From: Geodermatophilus saharensis
GTDB taxonomy: Bacteria > Actinomycetota > Actinomycetes > Mycobacteriales > Geodermatophilaceae
DNA length: 64,000 nt
Assembly: GCF_900188205.1 (NCBI RefSeq)
Contig: NZ_FZOH01000001.1
Location: 530,359 to 594,358, forward strand
Reading direction: 5' to 3'
The notes under the pieces are model-generated. The model saw only the letters and a list, made by a program, of their open reading frames with translations. It had not been told where the DNA came from and ran no database searches. Positions 1 to 9,457 of this stretch are shown piece after piece. Position 1 is the first letter of the stretch, and each line of letters opens with the position of its first letter. Position numbers and translations under genes: made by a program.

Positions 1-599
1 GGCTTCCCGCCGCCGAGGCGCGGGCGGCGCTGGCCGAGGAGCTCGACGCGCTCGACCTCGGCCCGGGCTGGGCCGACCAGCGGCAGCGGATGGCCGCCCG
101 CGACATGCTCGACAACTTCCTCGGCTGGCACGCCGCCAGCCGCCGCGAGCTGCTGGCCGCCGAGGCCGACTTCGACGTCACCGTGGGCCGGGCCCGCCTG
201 CGCGGGCAGGTCGACCGGCTCGAGCGCGACGCCGCCGGGCGGCTGGTCGTCGTCGACCTCAAGACCGGCCGCACGCCGGCCCGCGACGTCGACACCCACG
301 GGCAGCTCGCCGCCTACCAGGTCGCCGTGGCCGCCGGCGCGTTCGGCGACCACGGCGACGCCCCCGGCGGGGCCTCGCTGCTGCAGGTCGGCTCGGGGAC
401 GAAGGCCAAGGAGCAGGCGCAGGAGCCGCTGCCGGCCGACGTGCCGCTCGCCGGTACCTGGGCCGGGCAGCTGATCGCGCAGGTCGGCGACGGCATGGGC
501 GCGGCCACCTTCGAGGTGCGCAGCGGCAGCCACTGCGCGCGCTGCCCGGCCCGGCGCAGCTGCCCGCTGCACGAGCGCGGCCGGCAGGTCACCTCGTGA
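1..599 (+). CDS. adnA: AdnA, C-terminal nuclease part of helicase-nuclease subunit (5' partial)
   Basis: The reading frame is open from base 3, so the gene starts outside the window. The visible 198 residues are a PD-(D/E)XK nuclease domain: GQVDRLE, then VVDLKTGR (catalytic D and K), then HGQLAAYQ. It ends in CARCPARRSC, a C-x2-C-x5-C set like the three C-terminal Fe-S cysteines of AddB-type nucleases. AdnA pairs with AdnB in actinobacteria to unwind and resect double-strand DNA ends. The call rests on this domain plus the following adnB, the same order as Rv3202c-Rv3201c. The helicase part is not visible. Confidence 0.82.
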   Translation, partial: LPAAEARAALAEELDALDLGPGWADQRQRMAARDMLDNFLGWHAASRRELLAAEADFDVTVGRARLRGQVDRLERDAAGRLVVVDLKTGRTPARDVDTHGQLAAYQVAVAAGAFGDHGDAPGGASLLQVGSGTKAKEQAQEPLPADVPLAGTWAGQLIAQVGDGMGAATFEVRSGSHCARCPARRSCPLHERGRQVTS

Positions 600-672
600 G
601 CGAGCTCGCGACCTCACGCATCGGCACAGCAGCCCGGCGAACGCGGCCTACGAGCGCCAGCGAGGAGGTCTC

Positions 673-3600
673 GTGAGCCGTCGCACGCCGGCGCCGCCGG
701 AGGAGCAGCTCGCCTTCGACGACGACCTCTTCGGCGCGCCGCCCGAGCCGGTCCGGCCCCGCCGGGTGCTCACCCCGGCCGAGGTCGCCGAGCGCTGCGG
801 CCTGTCCTACGCGCCCTCCGACGAGCAGGCGCGGGTGGTGGCGGCGCCGGCCGACCGGCCGCTGGTCGTCGTCGCCGGGGCGGGGTCGGGCAAGACCGAG
901 ACGATGGCCGCGCGGGTGTGCTGGCTGGTGGCCAACGAGCTGGTCGCACCCGACGCGGTCCTGGGCCTGACCTTCACCCGCAAGGCCGCCAGCGAGCTCA
1001 ACGAGCGCATCCGCATCCGGCTCGGCGCCCTGGCGCGGCACCCGGAGACCGAGCCGGAGCTGCGGGAGCGGCTGGGCGTCGCGATGCCCACGGTGTCGAC
1101 CTACCACGGCTACGCCGCGTCGCTGGTCAGCGAGCACGGGCTGCGCATCGGCGTCGAGCCCGGCGCCGGCGTCCTCGGGCCTGCCATGTGCTGGGGGCAG
1201 GCGGCGTCGGTGGTGTCGGGCTGGACCGGCGACATGGACGACGTCCCGCTGAGCCCGCTGACCACCGTCGAGGACGTGCTGGCGCTGGCCGGCGAGCTCG
1301 GCGAGCACGACATCGAGCCCGACCGGCTGCGCGCGTGGACCGCGCAGCTGGAGCGGCGGATCACCGGCTACCCCGACGCGAAGGGCAAGCGCGGCCCCTA
1401 CAAGACGGTGCTCGACGTGCTCGCCCGGCAGCGCGCCCGCGTGGCGCTGCTGCCGCTGGTCGAGGCGTTCGAGGCGCGCAAGCGGGCCGCCGGCGCCATC
1501 GACCACTCCGACCAGGTGGCGCTGGCGGCGAGGGTTGCGGTCAGCGCGCCGGAGGTCGGCCGCCGGGAGCGCGCCCGCTGGCGGATCGTGCTGCTCGACG
1601 AGTACCAGGACACCAGCGTCGGCCAGCTGCGCATGCTCGAGGCGCTGTTCGGCCGCACCACCGGGCACCCGGTGCTCGCCGTCGGCGACCCGCGGCAGTC
1701 CATCTACGGCTGGCGCGGCGCCTCGGCCGGGACCATCGAGCGCTTCGACCGCACCTTCCCCGGCACCCGCGGGAAGGAGGCCCAGCGGCTCACCCTGGCC
1801 ACCAGCTGGCGCAACGACGGCGCCGTGCTCGCCGTCGCCAACGACGTCGCCGGGCTGCTGCCGGCACCGCCGGTGCCGCTGCCCGACCTCGCGCCCGCCC
1901 CCGGCGCCGCGCACGGGCTGGTCACGGCCGGGCTCTACTCGACCGTCGCCGAGGAGATCGAGGCGCTGGCCGACCGGCTGGCCGCCTGCTGGCGCGGGGA
2001 GGACCCCGACCTGCCCCCGCGCCCCGACGGCCGCCCCCCGACGACGGCCGTGCTGGTGCGCACCCGCAAGCAGCTGCCCGGCATCGCCGCCGCGCTGCGT
2101 GCCCGCGGCCTGCCCGTCACCGTCGCCGGCCTCGGCGGGCTGCTCGAGGTGCCCGAGGTCTCCGACGTCGTCGCCACGCTGACGGTGCTCGTCGACCCCA
2201 CCGCCGGGGACGCGCTGGGCCGGCTGCTCACCGGCGCGCGCTGGCGGATCGGCCCGCACGACCTCGCCGCGCTGGAGGCCCGGGCCCGCGCGCTGGTGCA
2301 CGGCCGCCGCGCCGCCCCGGAGGACGACCAGGCCCGTCGCGCCACCGAGCGCGGCAGCATCGTCGAGGCCCTCGACGACCTCGGTGACCCCTCGGCCTAC
2401 TCCGCGGCCGCGTACCGCCGGCTGCGCCGCCTGGGCGCGGAGCTGGCGCACCTGCGCGGCCGGCTGGGGGAGTCGCTGCCCGACATGGTCGACGACGTCG
2501 TCCGGGTGCTGGGCCTGGAGACCGAGCTGGCCAGCGCCCCCGGCGTCAGCCCCGGCTCCGCGCGGGCGCACCTGGACGCGCTGCACGCCGTCGCCGCGGA
2601 GTTCACCGAGCTGGCCGAGCTGCCCTCGCTGCCGGCCTTCCTCGGCTACCTGAAGGACGCCGAGGAGCGCGAGCGCGGTCTCGAGCCCGGTGAGGTGGCG
2701 GTCGACCCCGAGTCGATCCAGCTGCTCACCGGCCACTCGGCCAAGGGCCTGGAGTGGGACGTCGTCGCCGTCCCCGGCATGACCGCCGACCAGTTCCCGG
2801 CCCGCACCGACACCGCCGACTCCTGGATCAAGGACCCCGGCGCGGTCCCGGTCGACCTGCGCACCACCGACCGCGCGGAGCTGCCGCAGCTGCGCCTGCC
2901 GGTGCCCGGGTCCGGCGACCAGGCCGCCGTGCGCGCCGCGCTCGAGGACTACGTCGAGGAGTGGAAGCGCTTCGGCGAGGCCGAGGAGATCCGGCTCGGC
3001 TACGTCGCGGTCACCCGGGCCCGGCACCTGCTGGTCTGCTCGGGCAGCTGGTGGCGCGAGGGCGTCAAGCCGAACGGCCCGTCGGTGCTGCTCGACGCCG
3101 TCCGCCGCGCCTGCACCGCCGGCGCCGGCGTCGTCGTCGCGTGGGCCGAGCCGCCGGAGGAGGGGGCGACCAACCCGGCGCTGGAGGAGTGGCCGGTCGG
3201 CGTGTGGCCGGCCGACCCGCTGTCCCCGCCGCGCCGCCGCGCGCTCGCCGCCGCCGCCGAGCTGGTCGCGGGCGCCGCCCCGCACCCGCTCGAGGCCGCG
3301 GCCACCCTGGGCGCCGGCGACCTCGTGGTCGAGCAGTGGGTGCGCGACGCCGACCTGCTGCTGCGGGAGCGGCGCCGCACCGCGCGGCCGAGCGTCGAGG
3401 TGCCGCTGCCCAGCCACCTGTCGGTGTCGGAGCTGGTGACCCTGCGCCGCGACCCGGCCGAGCTGGCCCGGCGGCTGCGCCGCCCGATGCCCACCGCGCC
3501 CGCGCCGCTGGCCCGCCGCGGCACCGCCTTCCACGCCTGGCTGGAGGAGCGCTTCGGCGTCGCGCGGCTGCTCGACCTCGACGAGCTGCCCGGCTCCGGC

Positions 3601-4116
3601 GACGAGTCCGCGGCCCCGGACGGCGCGCTGGGGGAGCTGCAGCGGGCGTTCCTGGCCGGCCCGTGGGCCGACCGGCAGCCGGTCGAGGTCGAGGTGCCCT
3701 TCGAGACGCCGCTGGGTCCGCTGACCCTGCGCGGGCGCATCGACGCGGTCTTCACCGACGGCGCCGGCGGCTTCGAGGTGATCGACTGGAAGACCGGCCC
3801 GCCGCCGTCCGGGCGGGAGCTCGCCGCCGCGGCCGTGCAGCTGGCCGCCTACCGGTTGGGCTGGTCGCGGCTGACCGGGGTCCCCGTGGAGCGGGTCAGC
3901 GCCGGTTTCCACCACGTCGCCGCCGGGGTCACCGTGCGCCCGGTCGACCTGCTCGACGAGGCCGGCCTGCTCGCCCTCGTCGCCGGGCAGGCGGTCCACG
4001 GTGACGTCCCCGAGGAGATGCTCGACGACCTGCCGCCCGAGCCCGACGACGACCTGCCGCCCCCGCCGGAGGACGACGACCTGCCGCTCCCGCTGGAGGA
4101 CCCGGAACTCGGTTGA
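673..4116 (+). CDS. adnB: AdnB, UvrD-family helicase with C-terminal RecB-like nuclease
   Basis: This 1147-residue protein is the second subunit of the AdnAB end-resection machine. Visible motifs: Q-motif SDEQARVV (~49), Walker A GAGSGKT (~69-75), DEYQDTS (Walker B/motif II), GDPRQSIYGWRGA (motif III), late helicase motifs GHSAKGLEWD and YVAVTRAR, and a C-terminal nuclease core VIDWKTG (~1036) followed by QLAAYR. The tail is an acidic proline-rich stretch rich in DDLPP. The GTG start at 673 sits behind a GAGGAGG ribosome site. A 73-nt gap separates it from adnA and the genes are probably one operon. Length is close to the mycobacterial protein. Confidence 0.93.
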   Translation: MSRRTPAPPEEQLAFDDDLFGAPPEPVRPRRVLTPAEVAERCGLSYAPSDEQARVVAAPADRPLVVVAGAGSGKTETMAARVCWLVANELVAPDAVLGLTFTRKAASELNERIRIRLGALARHPETEPELRERLGVAMPTVSTYHGYAASLVSEHGLRIGVEPGAGVLGPAMCWGQAASVVSGWTGDMDDVPLSPLTTVEDVLALAGELGEHDIEPDRLRAWTAQLERRITGYPDAKGKRGPYKTVLDVLARQRARVALLPLVEAFEARKRAAGAIDHSDQVALAARVAVSAPEVGRRERARWRIVLLDEYQDTSVGQLRMLEALFGRTTGHPVLAVGDPRQSIYGWRGASAGTIERFDRTFPGTRGKEAQRLTLATSWRNDGAVLAVANDVAGLLPAPPVPLPDLAPAPGAAHGLVTAGLYSTVAEEIEALADRLAACWRGEDPDLPPRPDGRPPTTAVLVRTRKQLPGIAAALRARGLPVTVAGLGGLLEVPEVSDVVATLTVLVDPTAGDALGRLLTGARWRIGPHDLAALEARARALVHGRRAAPEDDQARRATERGSIVEALDDLGDPSAYSAAAYRRLRRLGAELAHLRGRLGESLPDMVDDVVRVLGLETELASAPGVSPGSARAHLDALHAVAAEFTELAELPSLPAFLGYLKDAEERERGLEPGEVAVDPESIQLLTGHSAKGLEWDVVAVPGMTADQFPARTDTADSWIKDPGAVPVDLRTTDRAELPQLRLPVPGSGDQAAVRAALEDYVEEWKRFGEAEEIRLGYVAVTRARHLLVCSGSWWREGVKPNGPSVLLDAVRRACTAGAGVVVAWAEPPEEGATNPALEEWPVGVWPADPLSPPRRRALAAAAELVAGAAPHPLEAAATLGAGDLVVEQWVRDADLLLRERRRTARPSVEVPLPSHLSVSELVTLRRDPAELARRLRRPMPTAPAPLARRGTAFHAWLEERFGVARLLDLDELPGSGDESAAPDGALGELQRAFLAGPWADRQPVEVEVPFETPLGPLTLRGRIDAVFTDGAGGFEVIDWKTGPPPSGRELAAAAVQLAAYRLGWSRLTGVPVERVSAGFHHVAAGVTVRPVDLLDEAGLLALVAGQAVHGDVPEEMLDDLPPEPDDDLPPPPEDDDLPLPLEDPELG

Positions 4117-4137
4117 CGCCGCGGCGAGCCTGACCGC

Positions 4138-4632
4138 GTGGCACCGGAGATCCGGGACCTGCGCGACGACGACGTCGAGGCGGTCGTGACGCTGTCGCTG
4201 CGGGCGTGGGCGCCGGTGTTCGCCTCGTTCGAGGCCGTGCTGGGTGCCGGGGTGTACCGGCACCTGTACCCCGACTGGCTCGCGTCGCAGGCGGCGGCGG
4301 TCGAGCGGGTCTGCCGGGACCCGGCGACGCGGGTGCGGCTGGCGGTCGAGGACGGCCGCCCGGTCGGCTTCGTCGCCGTCCTCGTGCACGACGAGTCGTT
4401 CGACGAGCCGGACAGCGGTGAGGTCGAGATGCTGGCGGTCGACCCCGCCGCCCAGCGCCGCGGGATCGGCCGTGCCCTGCTCGATGACGGGGTGGAGCAG
4501 CTGCGGCGGGCCGGGGTGCGGATCGTCGCCATCGGCACCGGCGGCGACCCGGGGCACGCACCGGCCCGCCGCACCTACGAGGCGGCCGGCTTCACCGCGC
4601 TGCCGCTGGTGCGCTACTACCGGCTGGCGTGA
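4138..4632 (+). CDS. GNAT family N-acetyltransferase
   Basis: A 164-residue GCN5-related acetyltransferase. The central strand EVEMLAVDPAAQRRGIGRALL carries the acetyl-CoA pyrophosphate loop Q/RxxGxG/A (QRRGIGRA). The end, ARRTYEAAGF, is the usual alpha4-beta6 element. The substrate cannot be told from sequence. GTG start at 4138 lies 21 nt after adnB, so it is probably co-transcribed with the repair genes, though nothing shows a functional link. Confidence 0.9.
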   Translation: MAPEIRDLRDDDVEAVVTLSLRAWAPVFASFEAVLGAGVYRHLYPDWLASQAAAVERVCRDPATRVRLAVEDGRPVGFVAVLVHDESFDEPDSGEVEMLAVDPAAQRRGIGRALLDDGVEQLRRAGVRIVAIGTGGDPGHAPARRTYEAAGFTALPLVRYYRLA

Positions 4633-4743
4633 CCCGACGGTGACGCCGGCCCGTCAGGTGACCGGCTCGCCTGGACCCCGGCGGGATGCTGCCGCGCCTC
4701 GCCGGGTGGCCGTCCGGGGAGGTAGGACGCCTGCCGGCCGGCG

Positions 4744-5994
4744 TCAGTACGGCGGTGGGGTGGTGGTGGCGGTGAGGCCGGTGGGTGTGGTGACGGTGAG
4801 GGTGCCGGCGTCGTCGACGGCGCGGTCGGCGCGCGCCCACCACCCGCCGGGGACGGTCGGGGCGGAGCGGTGGCGCACTGCCGGGTCGTCGGGCCCGGTG
4901 TCGGGTGGTGGTCCGTCCTCGTCGAGGTAGCAGGGGGCCGGCTCGGCGTCGAACTCCCCGGCCAGGATGCGGCGCTCCATCTCCTCCGACCAGCGTGCGA
5001 AGTCCTCCTCCTCGGACACAACCGCGGAAGTGCGCGCCGTTGCAGCCGGATCCGGCTCGGTGGGCTCGTTATCGGTCGGCTCGGACTCGGTCGCCGCGGT
5101 GTCGACCCGGTGGCCGGTCAGGGCGGCGAGCAGCGCGCGCACCACCTCCGCGGGGACCACCTGCCCGTCGATCTCGCACGCGGCGTCTCCGCCGAGCAGC
5201 GCCCCGGCCGGGGCGACCACGGTCAGCGTCACCTGCACCGGCGGCAGGGCGGTCCCCCCGGGGCGGAGCACCAGGTCCAGCAGGCAGTCGGCCATCTTCT
5301 GCCCGCGGCTGCGGCCATCGGCCGGGTCGGCGGGCAGCGCGGCGGCCTCCGGGGTGGTCAGCAGGCCCGACACCACGCTCATCCCATCCACCCGGTCGGG
5401 GCGGGCGGACACGCCGCGCCGTCGGACGGCGCGGGCCAGGGCGCGGGCGGCGTCGCGGGCGGCGTGCCTGAGCACCACCCGGCGCACCTTGTCGCCCAGC
5501 TGCGCCGGAGTGGTCACCGACCGGCCGCCCAGCCACGCCAGCAGCTCGCCCTCGACGCGGGCGCGCAGGACGTCGTCGGCGATCGGCGCGACGTGCTCGA
5601 GCAGGCACCACAGATGCCCCGGGTGCAGCACCCCGGACTGCAGCGCATCCAGCACCCGCGGCAGCCGGTGCACCAGCGTGAGGGAGCGGGCCAGCTCCTC
5701 CTCCGCCCGCTGGGCGGTTACGTTCAGCGCCACGACGAGCTCCGGCACCGCCCACTCGCTCACCGGGCGCAGCACCTCGGCCCGAGACGCCCACCGCTCC
5801 GCCGACATCGCACCCGCCTCACCGGGCTGCCGATCGGCCGAGGCCGGCCGCGACGCGGCAAAGGCCGCGATCGCCCGCGCCCGCAGCGCCGCCTGCCGGC
5901 CGATCTCCCGGTCGGCGGCCTGCACCGCACCCAGCGGCCCCGACGCCCAGCCGACGGGAGGACCGCCGAGCGCCGGGTCGAGGACTGCTGTCAT
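4744..5994 (-). CDS. DUF222 (13E12-type) protein lacking the usual HNH nuclease domain
   Basis: The N-terminal ~300 residues match the DUF222 helical domain that precedes an HNH nuclease in the actinobacterial 13E12-repeat family. Here no HNH signature (HxxP...N...H with CxxC pairs) is present. After an acidic linker ending PGGWWARADRAVDDAG, the protein jumps straight to TLTVTTPTGLTATTTPPPY, which resembles the tail normally found after the HNH core. I infer an in-frame internal deletion. ATG at 5994 is preferred (MTAVLDPAL) because an SOS-box-like sequence lies just upstream at 6000-6013. ATG at 6006 or a start at 6030 would put the operator inside the gene. 416 residues; nuclease activity is not expected. 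Confidence 0.75.
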   Translation of the reverse strand: MTAVLDPALGGPPVGWASGPLGAVQAADREIGRQAALRARAIAAFAASRPASADRQPGEAGAMSAERWASRAEVLRPVSEWAVPELVVALNVTAQRAEEELARSLTLVHRLPRVLDALQSGVLHPGHLWCLLEHVAPIADDVLRARVEGELLAWLGGRSVTTPAQLGDKVRRVVLRHAARDAARALARAVRRRGVSARPDRVDGMSVVSGLLTTPEAAALPADPADGRSRGQKMADCLLDLVLRPGGTALPPVQVTLTVVAPAGALLGGDAACEIDGQVVPAEVVRALLAALTGHRVDTAATESEPTDNEPTEPDPAATARTSAVVSEEEDFARWSEEMERRILAGEFDAEPAPCYLDEDGPPPDTGPDDPAVRHRSAPTVPGGWWARADRAVDDAGTLTVTTPTGLTATTTPPPY

Positions 5995-5999
5995 GCAGT

Positions 6000-6013
6000 C
6001 GATCATACGTTCG
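6000..6013 (-). promoter_or_regulatory. SOS (LexA) box-like operator before the DUF222 gene
   Basis: On the minus strand the sequence reads CGAACGTATGATCG. The actinobacterial LexA consensus is CGAAC-N4-GTTCG, so this matches with one changed base in the right half. It lies 6 nt upstream of the chosen ATG. LexA control of 13E12/DUF222 genes is established in mycobacteria. Control here is inferred from the match. Confidence 0.6.
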
Positions 6014-6103
6014 AACAGGCGCCTCGGCAACGCCTATGAATGGAGAAAGTGCAGGTCAGTCGGTCGGAGAGCCGACGGTCGCGGCGTCGTCCCGACCGAG
6101 CGC

Positions 6104-6940
6104 TCAGCTGGACGCGATGCGGTCCAGGATCGCCGCGGCCAGGGCGTCGGGTGCCTCCTCGGGGATCCAGTGGCTCACGCCGGGCAATTCGACGAACCGG
6201 TAGTCGGCGCTCACGTGGGCCGAGCAGCCCTCGGCGGCGATCCGGCCGATGGCGATGTCGGCGTCGCTCCACACGAACGTGGTCGGCACCGCGACGTCGG
6301 CGACCGGGGTCGCCGAGGACATCGCCCGGTACCAGTTGAGCGCCGCGGTGAGCGCACCCGGCGCCGACAGCACCGCCACGTACTCCTCGACCGCCTCCGG
6401 GTCGACGGCGTCGCCGTACATCCGGCGCAGCCGCCGGGCGCCGTCGGCCAGCAGCACCTCCTCGGCCTTGCCCTCCTGCCAGAACAGCCGGATGTAGGAG
6501 GAGCGCTCCTTCTGCTCCGGGTCGCTGCGCCAGGCCATCGTGAACGCCGTCGGGTGCGGCACGGAGACGGCGGTCAGCGACCGCACCCGGTCGCTGGGCC
6601 ACGCCGCCAGCCCCCAGGCGACGTTGGCGCCCCAGTCGTGCCCGACGACGTCGGCCACCGGCGCGCCCATGGCCGTCATCAGGTCGGCGGTGACCTGTGC
6701 GAGGTTGGTCAGCGCGTACGCGTCGACCTCCTGCGGGCGGGCGCCGGGGGAGTAGCCGAGCTGGTCGACGGCGTAGCTGCGCAGGCCCGCCTCGGTCAGC
6801 CGCGGCTGCACCGCCGCCCACGACAGCGACGTCTCGGGGAAGCCGTGCAGCAGCAGCACCGGCCGCCCGTCCTCGGGGCCGTCGGCCCGCACGTCGAAGG
6901 TCAGGTCACCGACGTCCACCCGCAACAGCTCTCCGGCCAT
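6104..6940 (-). CDS. Alpha/beta hydrolase, epoxide-hydrolase-like
   Basis: A 278-residue alpha/beta-fold hydrolase. HGFPETSLSW is the oxyanion-hole HG-P motif. GHDWGAN carries an aspartate nucleophile (D in place of Ser), typical of epoxide hydrolases and haloalkane dehalogenases. WSDADIAIG supplies the acid and GVSHWIPEE the catalytic His. ATG at 6940 starts MAGELLRVD. The gene is divergent from the M20 peptidase with about 70 bp between starts. Substrate unknown. Confidence 0.88.
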   Translation of the reverse strand: MAGELLRVDVGDLTFDVRADGPEDGRPVLLLHGFPETSLSWAAVQPRLTEAGLRSYAVDQLGYSPGARPQEVDAYALTNLAQVTADLMTAMGAPVADVVGHDWGANVAWGLAAWPSDRVRSLTAVSVPHPTAFTMAWRSDPEQKERSSYIRLFWQEGKAEEVLLADGARRLRRMYGDAVDPEAVEEYVAVLSAPGALTAALNWYRAMSSATPVADVAVPTTFVWSDADIAIGRIAAEGCSAHVSADYRFVELPGVSHWIPEEAPDALAAAILDRIASS

Positions 6941-7010
6941 GGCGCCGAACCTAGCGGCCGGTCCGGCCCGGGACCGGGCGCGTCGGGGACCGCCGCTACC
7001 GTCGGCGACC

Positions 7011-8414
7011 GTGACGAGCCCGGAACGCCACTTCGTGCTGGCCCACCTCGACGACCTGCACGCCGACCTCGACGGCTGGCTGCGCATCCCGTCGATCTCG
7101 GCCGACCCGGCGCACGCCGGCGACGTCGCGGCGAGCGCGCAGTGGCTGGCCGACGCGCTGCGCCGCACCGGCTTCCCGACCGTCGAGGTGTGGGAGACCC
7201 CCGGCGCGCCGGCGGTGTTCGCCGAGTGGCCCAGCGCCGACCCCGGCGCCCCGGTCGCGCTCGTCTACGGCCACCACGACGTGCAGCCGGTCGACCCGCC
7301 CGAGCTGTGGGTGCACCCGCCGTTCGAGCCCACCCGGGTCGAGGGCCCCGACGGCCCCGAGCTGCACGCCCGTGGCGCCATCGACGACAAGGGCAACGTC
7401 GCCTTCCACCTGCTCGGCATCCGCGCGCACCTGGCCGCCACCGGCCGCGACACCCCCGCCGTCACGGTGAAGCTGCTGGTCGAGGGGGAGGAGGAGTCCG
7501 GCTCCCCGCACTTCGCCGACCTGCTGCGCGAGCGCGCCGACCGGCTCGTCTGCGACGTCGTCGTCGTCAGCGACACCGGCATGGCCGCGCCCGACGTGCC
7601 CAGCGCCGTCGTCGCCATGCGCGGGCTGGCCGACGCCGAGATCACCCTGCGCGGCCCCGCCGTCGACCTGCACTCCGGGTCCTTCGGCGGCGCCGTGCCC
7701 AACCCGCTACACGCGATGGCGTCCCTGCTCGCCGCCCTGCACGACGAGCACGGCCGGGTCACCCTCCCCGGCTTCTACGACCGGGTGCGGCCGCTCACCG
7801 ACCGCGAGCGCGAGCTCATGGCCCGGGTGCCCTTCGACGAGGCCGCCTGGCTCGCCGGCCCCGCCGCCTCCCGCGCGACCGCGGGCGAGGAGGGGTTCAG
7901 CACGCTGGAGCGGATCGGCGCCCGCCCGACCGCCGAGGTCAACGGCGTGTGGGGCGGCTACACCGGCCCCGGCCACAAGACGATCGTCCCCGCCGAGGCG
8001 CACGCCAAGCTCACCTTCCGGCTGGTCGCCGACCAGCGGCCGGAGGACGTCGGCCCGCTGCTGCGCGCGTGGGTCGACGAGCACCTGCCCGGGGGGATCG
8101 AGGCCGAGGTGCACACCCCGCCCGGCGGCGTCGCCCCGTGCGCCAGCGACCTGGACTCACCCCACATGGGTGCCCTGCTGCGCGCCATCGGGCGGGCGTT
8201 CGACACCGACCCCGCCGACGTGCTGTTCACCCGCGAGGGCGGCAGCGGCCCGGAGGCCGACCTGGTCGAGGTGCTCGGCGCCCCCCTGGTGTTCCTCGGC
8301 GCCGGCCTGCCCACCGACCGCATCCACTCGCCGAACGAGCGGGTGCTGCTCCCGATGCTGTACCGCGGGGCGGAGGCCGCCGCCCACCTGTGGCGGGAGC
8401 TGGCCGCGCGCTGA
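7011..8414 (+). CDS. M20 family metallopeptidase (dipeptidase type)
   Basis: 467-residue M20/M25/M40 enzyme that cleaves C-terminal residues or dipeptides using two metal ions. Metal and catalytic motifs in order: YGHHDVQPV (His, Asp), GAIDDKGN (bridging Asp), EGEEESGS (Glu pair), SDTG (Asp), and a C-terminal LPTDRIHSPNE with the last His ligand. GTG at 7011 is chosen because TACCGT (6997-7002) lies 8 nt upstream, giving a leaderless start. An in-frame upstream ATG at 6939 would add 24 residues of unlikely composition. Confidence 0.93.
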   Translation: MTSPERHFVLAHLDDLHADLDGWLRIPSISADPAHAGDVAASAQWLADALRRTGFPTVEVWETPGAPAVFAEWPSADPGAPVALVYGHHDVQPVDPPELWVHPPFEPTRVEGPDGPELHARGAIDDKGNVAFHLLGIRAHLAATGRDTPAVTVKLLVEGEEESGSPHFADLLRERADRLVCDVVVVSDTGMAAPDVPSAVVAMRGLADAEITLRGPAVDLHSGSFGGAVPNPLHAMASLLAALHDEHGRVTLPGFYDRVRPLTDRERELMARVPFDEAAWLAGPAASRATAGEEGFSTLERIGARPTAEVNGVWGGYTGPGHKTIVPAEAHAKLTFRLVADQRPEDVGPLLRAWVDEHLPGGIEAEVHTPPGGVAPCASDLDSPHMGALLRAIGRAFDTDPADVLFTREGGSGPEADLVEVLGAPLVFLGAGLPTDRIHSPNERVLLPMLYRGAEAAAHLWRELAAR

Positions 8415-8490
8415 CCGCACCGGCCGCCGCGTGGGTCGCCGCGCGCAGCGGCGGCCCTGATCGGCGCCCCCGCCGTCCTACCCTGACCGC

Positions 8491-9396
8491 GTGAGCGGAC
8501 CCGGCCAGACCATCGCACCGGCGGGGTGGTACCCCGACCCCGACGGCGCCGCGGGCACGGTGCGCTGGTGGAACGGGCAGACCTGGTCCGACGTCACGAC
8601 CCCGGCGGGGCCCGGCGTGGCGGTCCAGGCTCCACCGGTGGTCGCCCCGCCGCTCCCGCCGTCGGGCTGGGACGCCGGGCAGGGGAGCGGCTGGCAGGCC
8701 GGCCCGTCCTCGCCGCCGCCCCCGCGCCCGCGGACGGCGTGGTGGCTCGGGGGTGCGGTGCTCGCCGTCGTCGCCGTCGTCGTGGTGGCCCTCGTCGTCG
8801 GCTTCTCCGGTGAGGGCAGCCCCCCGGTGCCCGAGGACCCGCCGGTGTCCGCCGGCCCGTCGGGCACCCCGTTCCCGCCGGGCACCGTGCGGATCATCGA
8901 CGAGGAGTCGGGCATCTCCTACCCGTTCCTCGGCAACGGCTGGTTCGAGTACGACCTCGGCCTCATGCCCGAGACCCGCACCATCGCCGGGCAGTACTTC
9001 GTCACGCAGGAGGAGATCCCCACCGGGGGCAACTTCATCGCCCAGTGCACCTCCGGCCCGGTCAGCGACGGCTACGGCTGGAACGGGCCGGGCAGCGAGC
9101 AGGCGACCGTGACGGCGCTGGCCGACAGCGTCCGCACGGCCTACTACCCGTTCCCCAACGAGCGCGAGGTGCTGCGCGACGAGGCGCTCACCGTCGACGG
9201 GCACGCCGCGCACCTCGTCGAGTTCCAGCTCACCTGGGACGTCGAGGGCTACGACTCCACCGGCGAGCGGGCGGCGCTGGTGGTCGTCGACGTCGGCCGG
9301 CCCGACCCTGCGCTGCTGTACCTCTCCATCCCGAACACCCACGCCGAGCTCTACGGCGTCATCGACCGCGTGGTCGCCGACATCGACGTGCTCTGA
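8491..9396 (+). CDS. DUF2510 domain membrane protein
   Basis: 301 residues. The N-terminus AGWYPDPDGAAGTVRWWNGQTW is a DUF2510 domain, a short Trp-rich module of actinobacterial membrane proteins with unknown role. A proline-rich cytoplasmic linker follows, then one membrane segment (about residues 84-106) and an exported C-terminal domain of about 190 residues with no family I recognise. A TACCCT box (8479-8484) sits 6 nt before the GTG, suggesting a leaderless transcript. Confidence 0.85.
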   Translation: MSGPGQTIAPAGWYPDPDGAAGTVRWWNGQTWSDVTTPAGPGVAVQAPPVVAPPLPPSGWDAGQGSGWQAGPSSPPPPRPRTAWWLGGAVLAVVAVVVVALVVGFSGEGSPPVPEDPPVSAGPSGTPFPPGTVRIIDEESGISYPFLGNGWFEYDLGLMPETRTIAGQYFVTQEEIPTGGNFIAQCTSGPVSDGYGWNGPGSEQATVTALADSVRTAYYPFPNEREVLRDEALTVDGHAAHLVEFQLTWDVEGYDSTGERAALVVVDVGRPDPALLYLSIPNTHAELYGVIDRVVADIDVL

Positions 9397-9457
9397 CGCC
9401 GGGCCGCGCCCGTCGGCCGCCCGGCGCCGCGTCGTCCGACGTGGTTAGGGTCGGTCC

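Noticed and set aside
589-4557. Very long antisense open frame over adnB and similar ones (for example 24162-27917)
   Set aside because: Such frames are a by-product of about 75% GC. Their translations are Arg/Gly/Pro/Gln-rich without any domain and they oppose clear genes.
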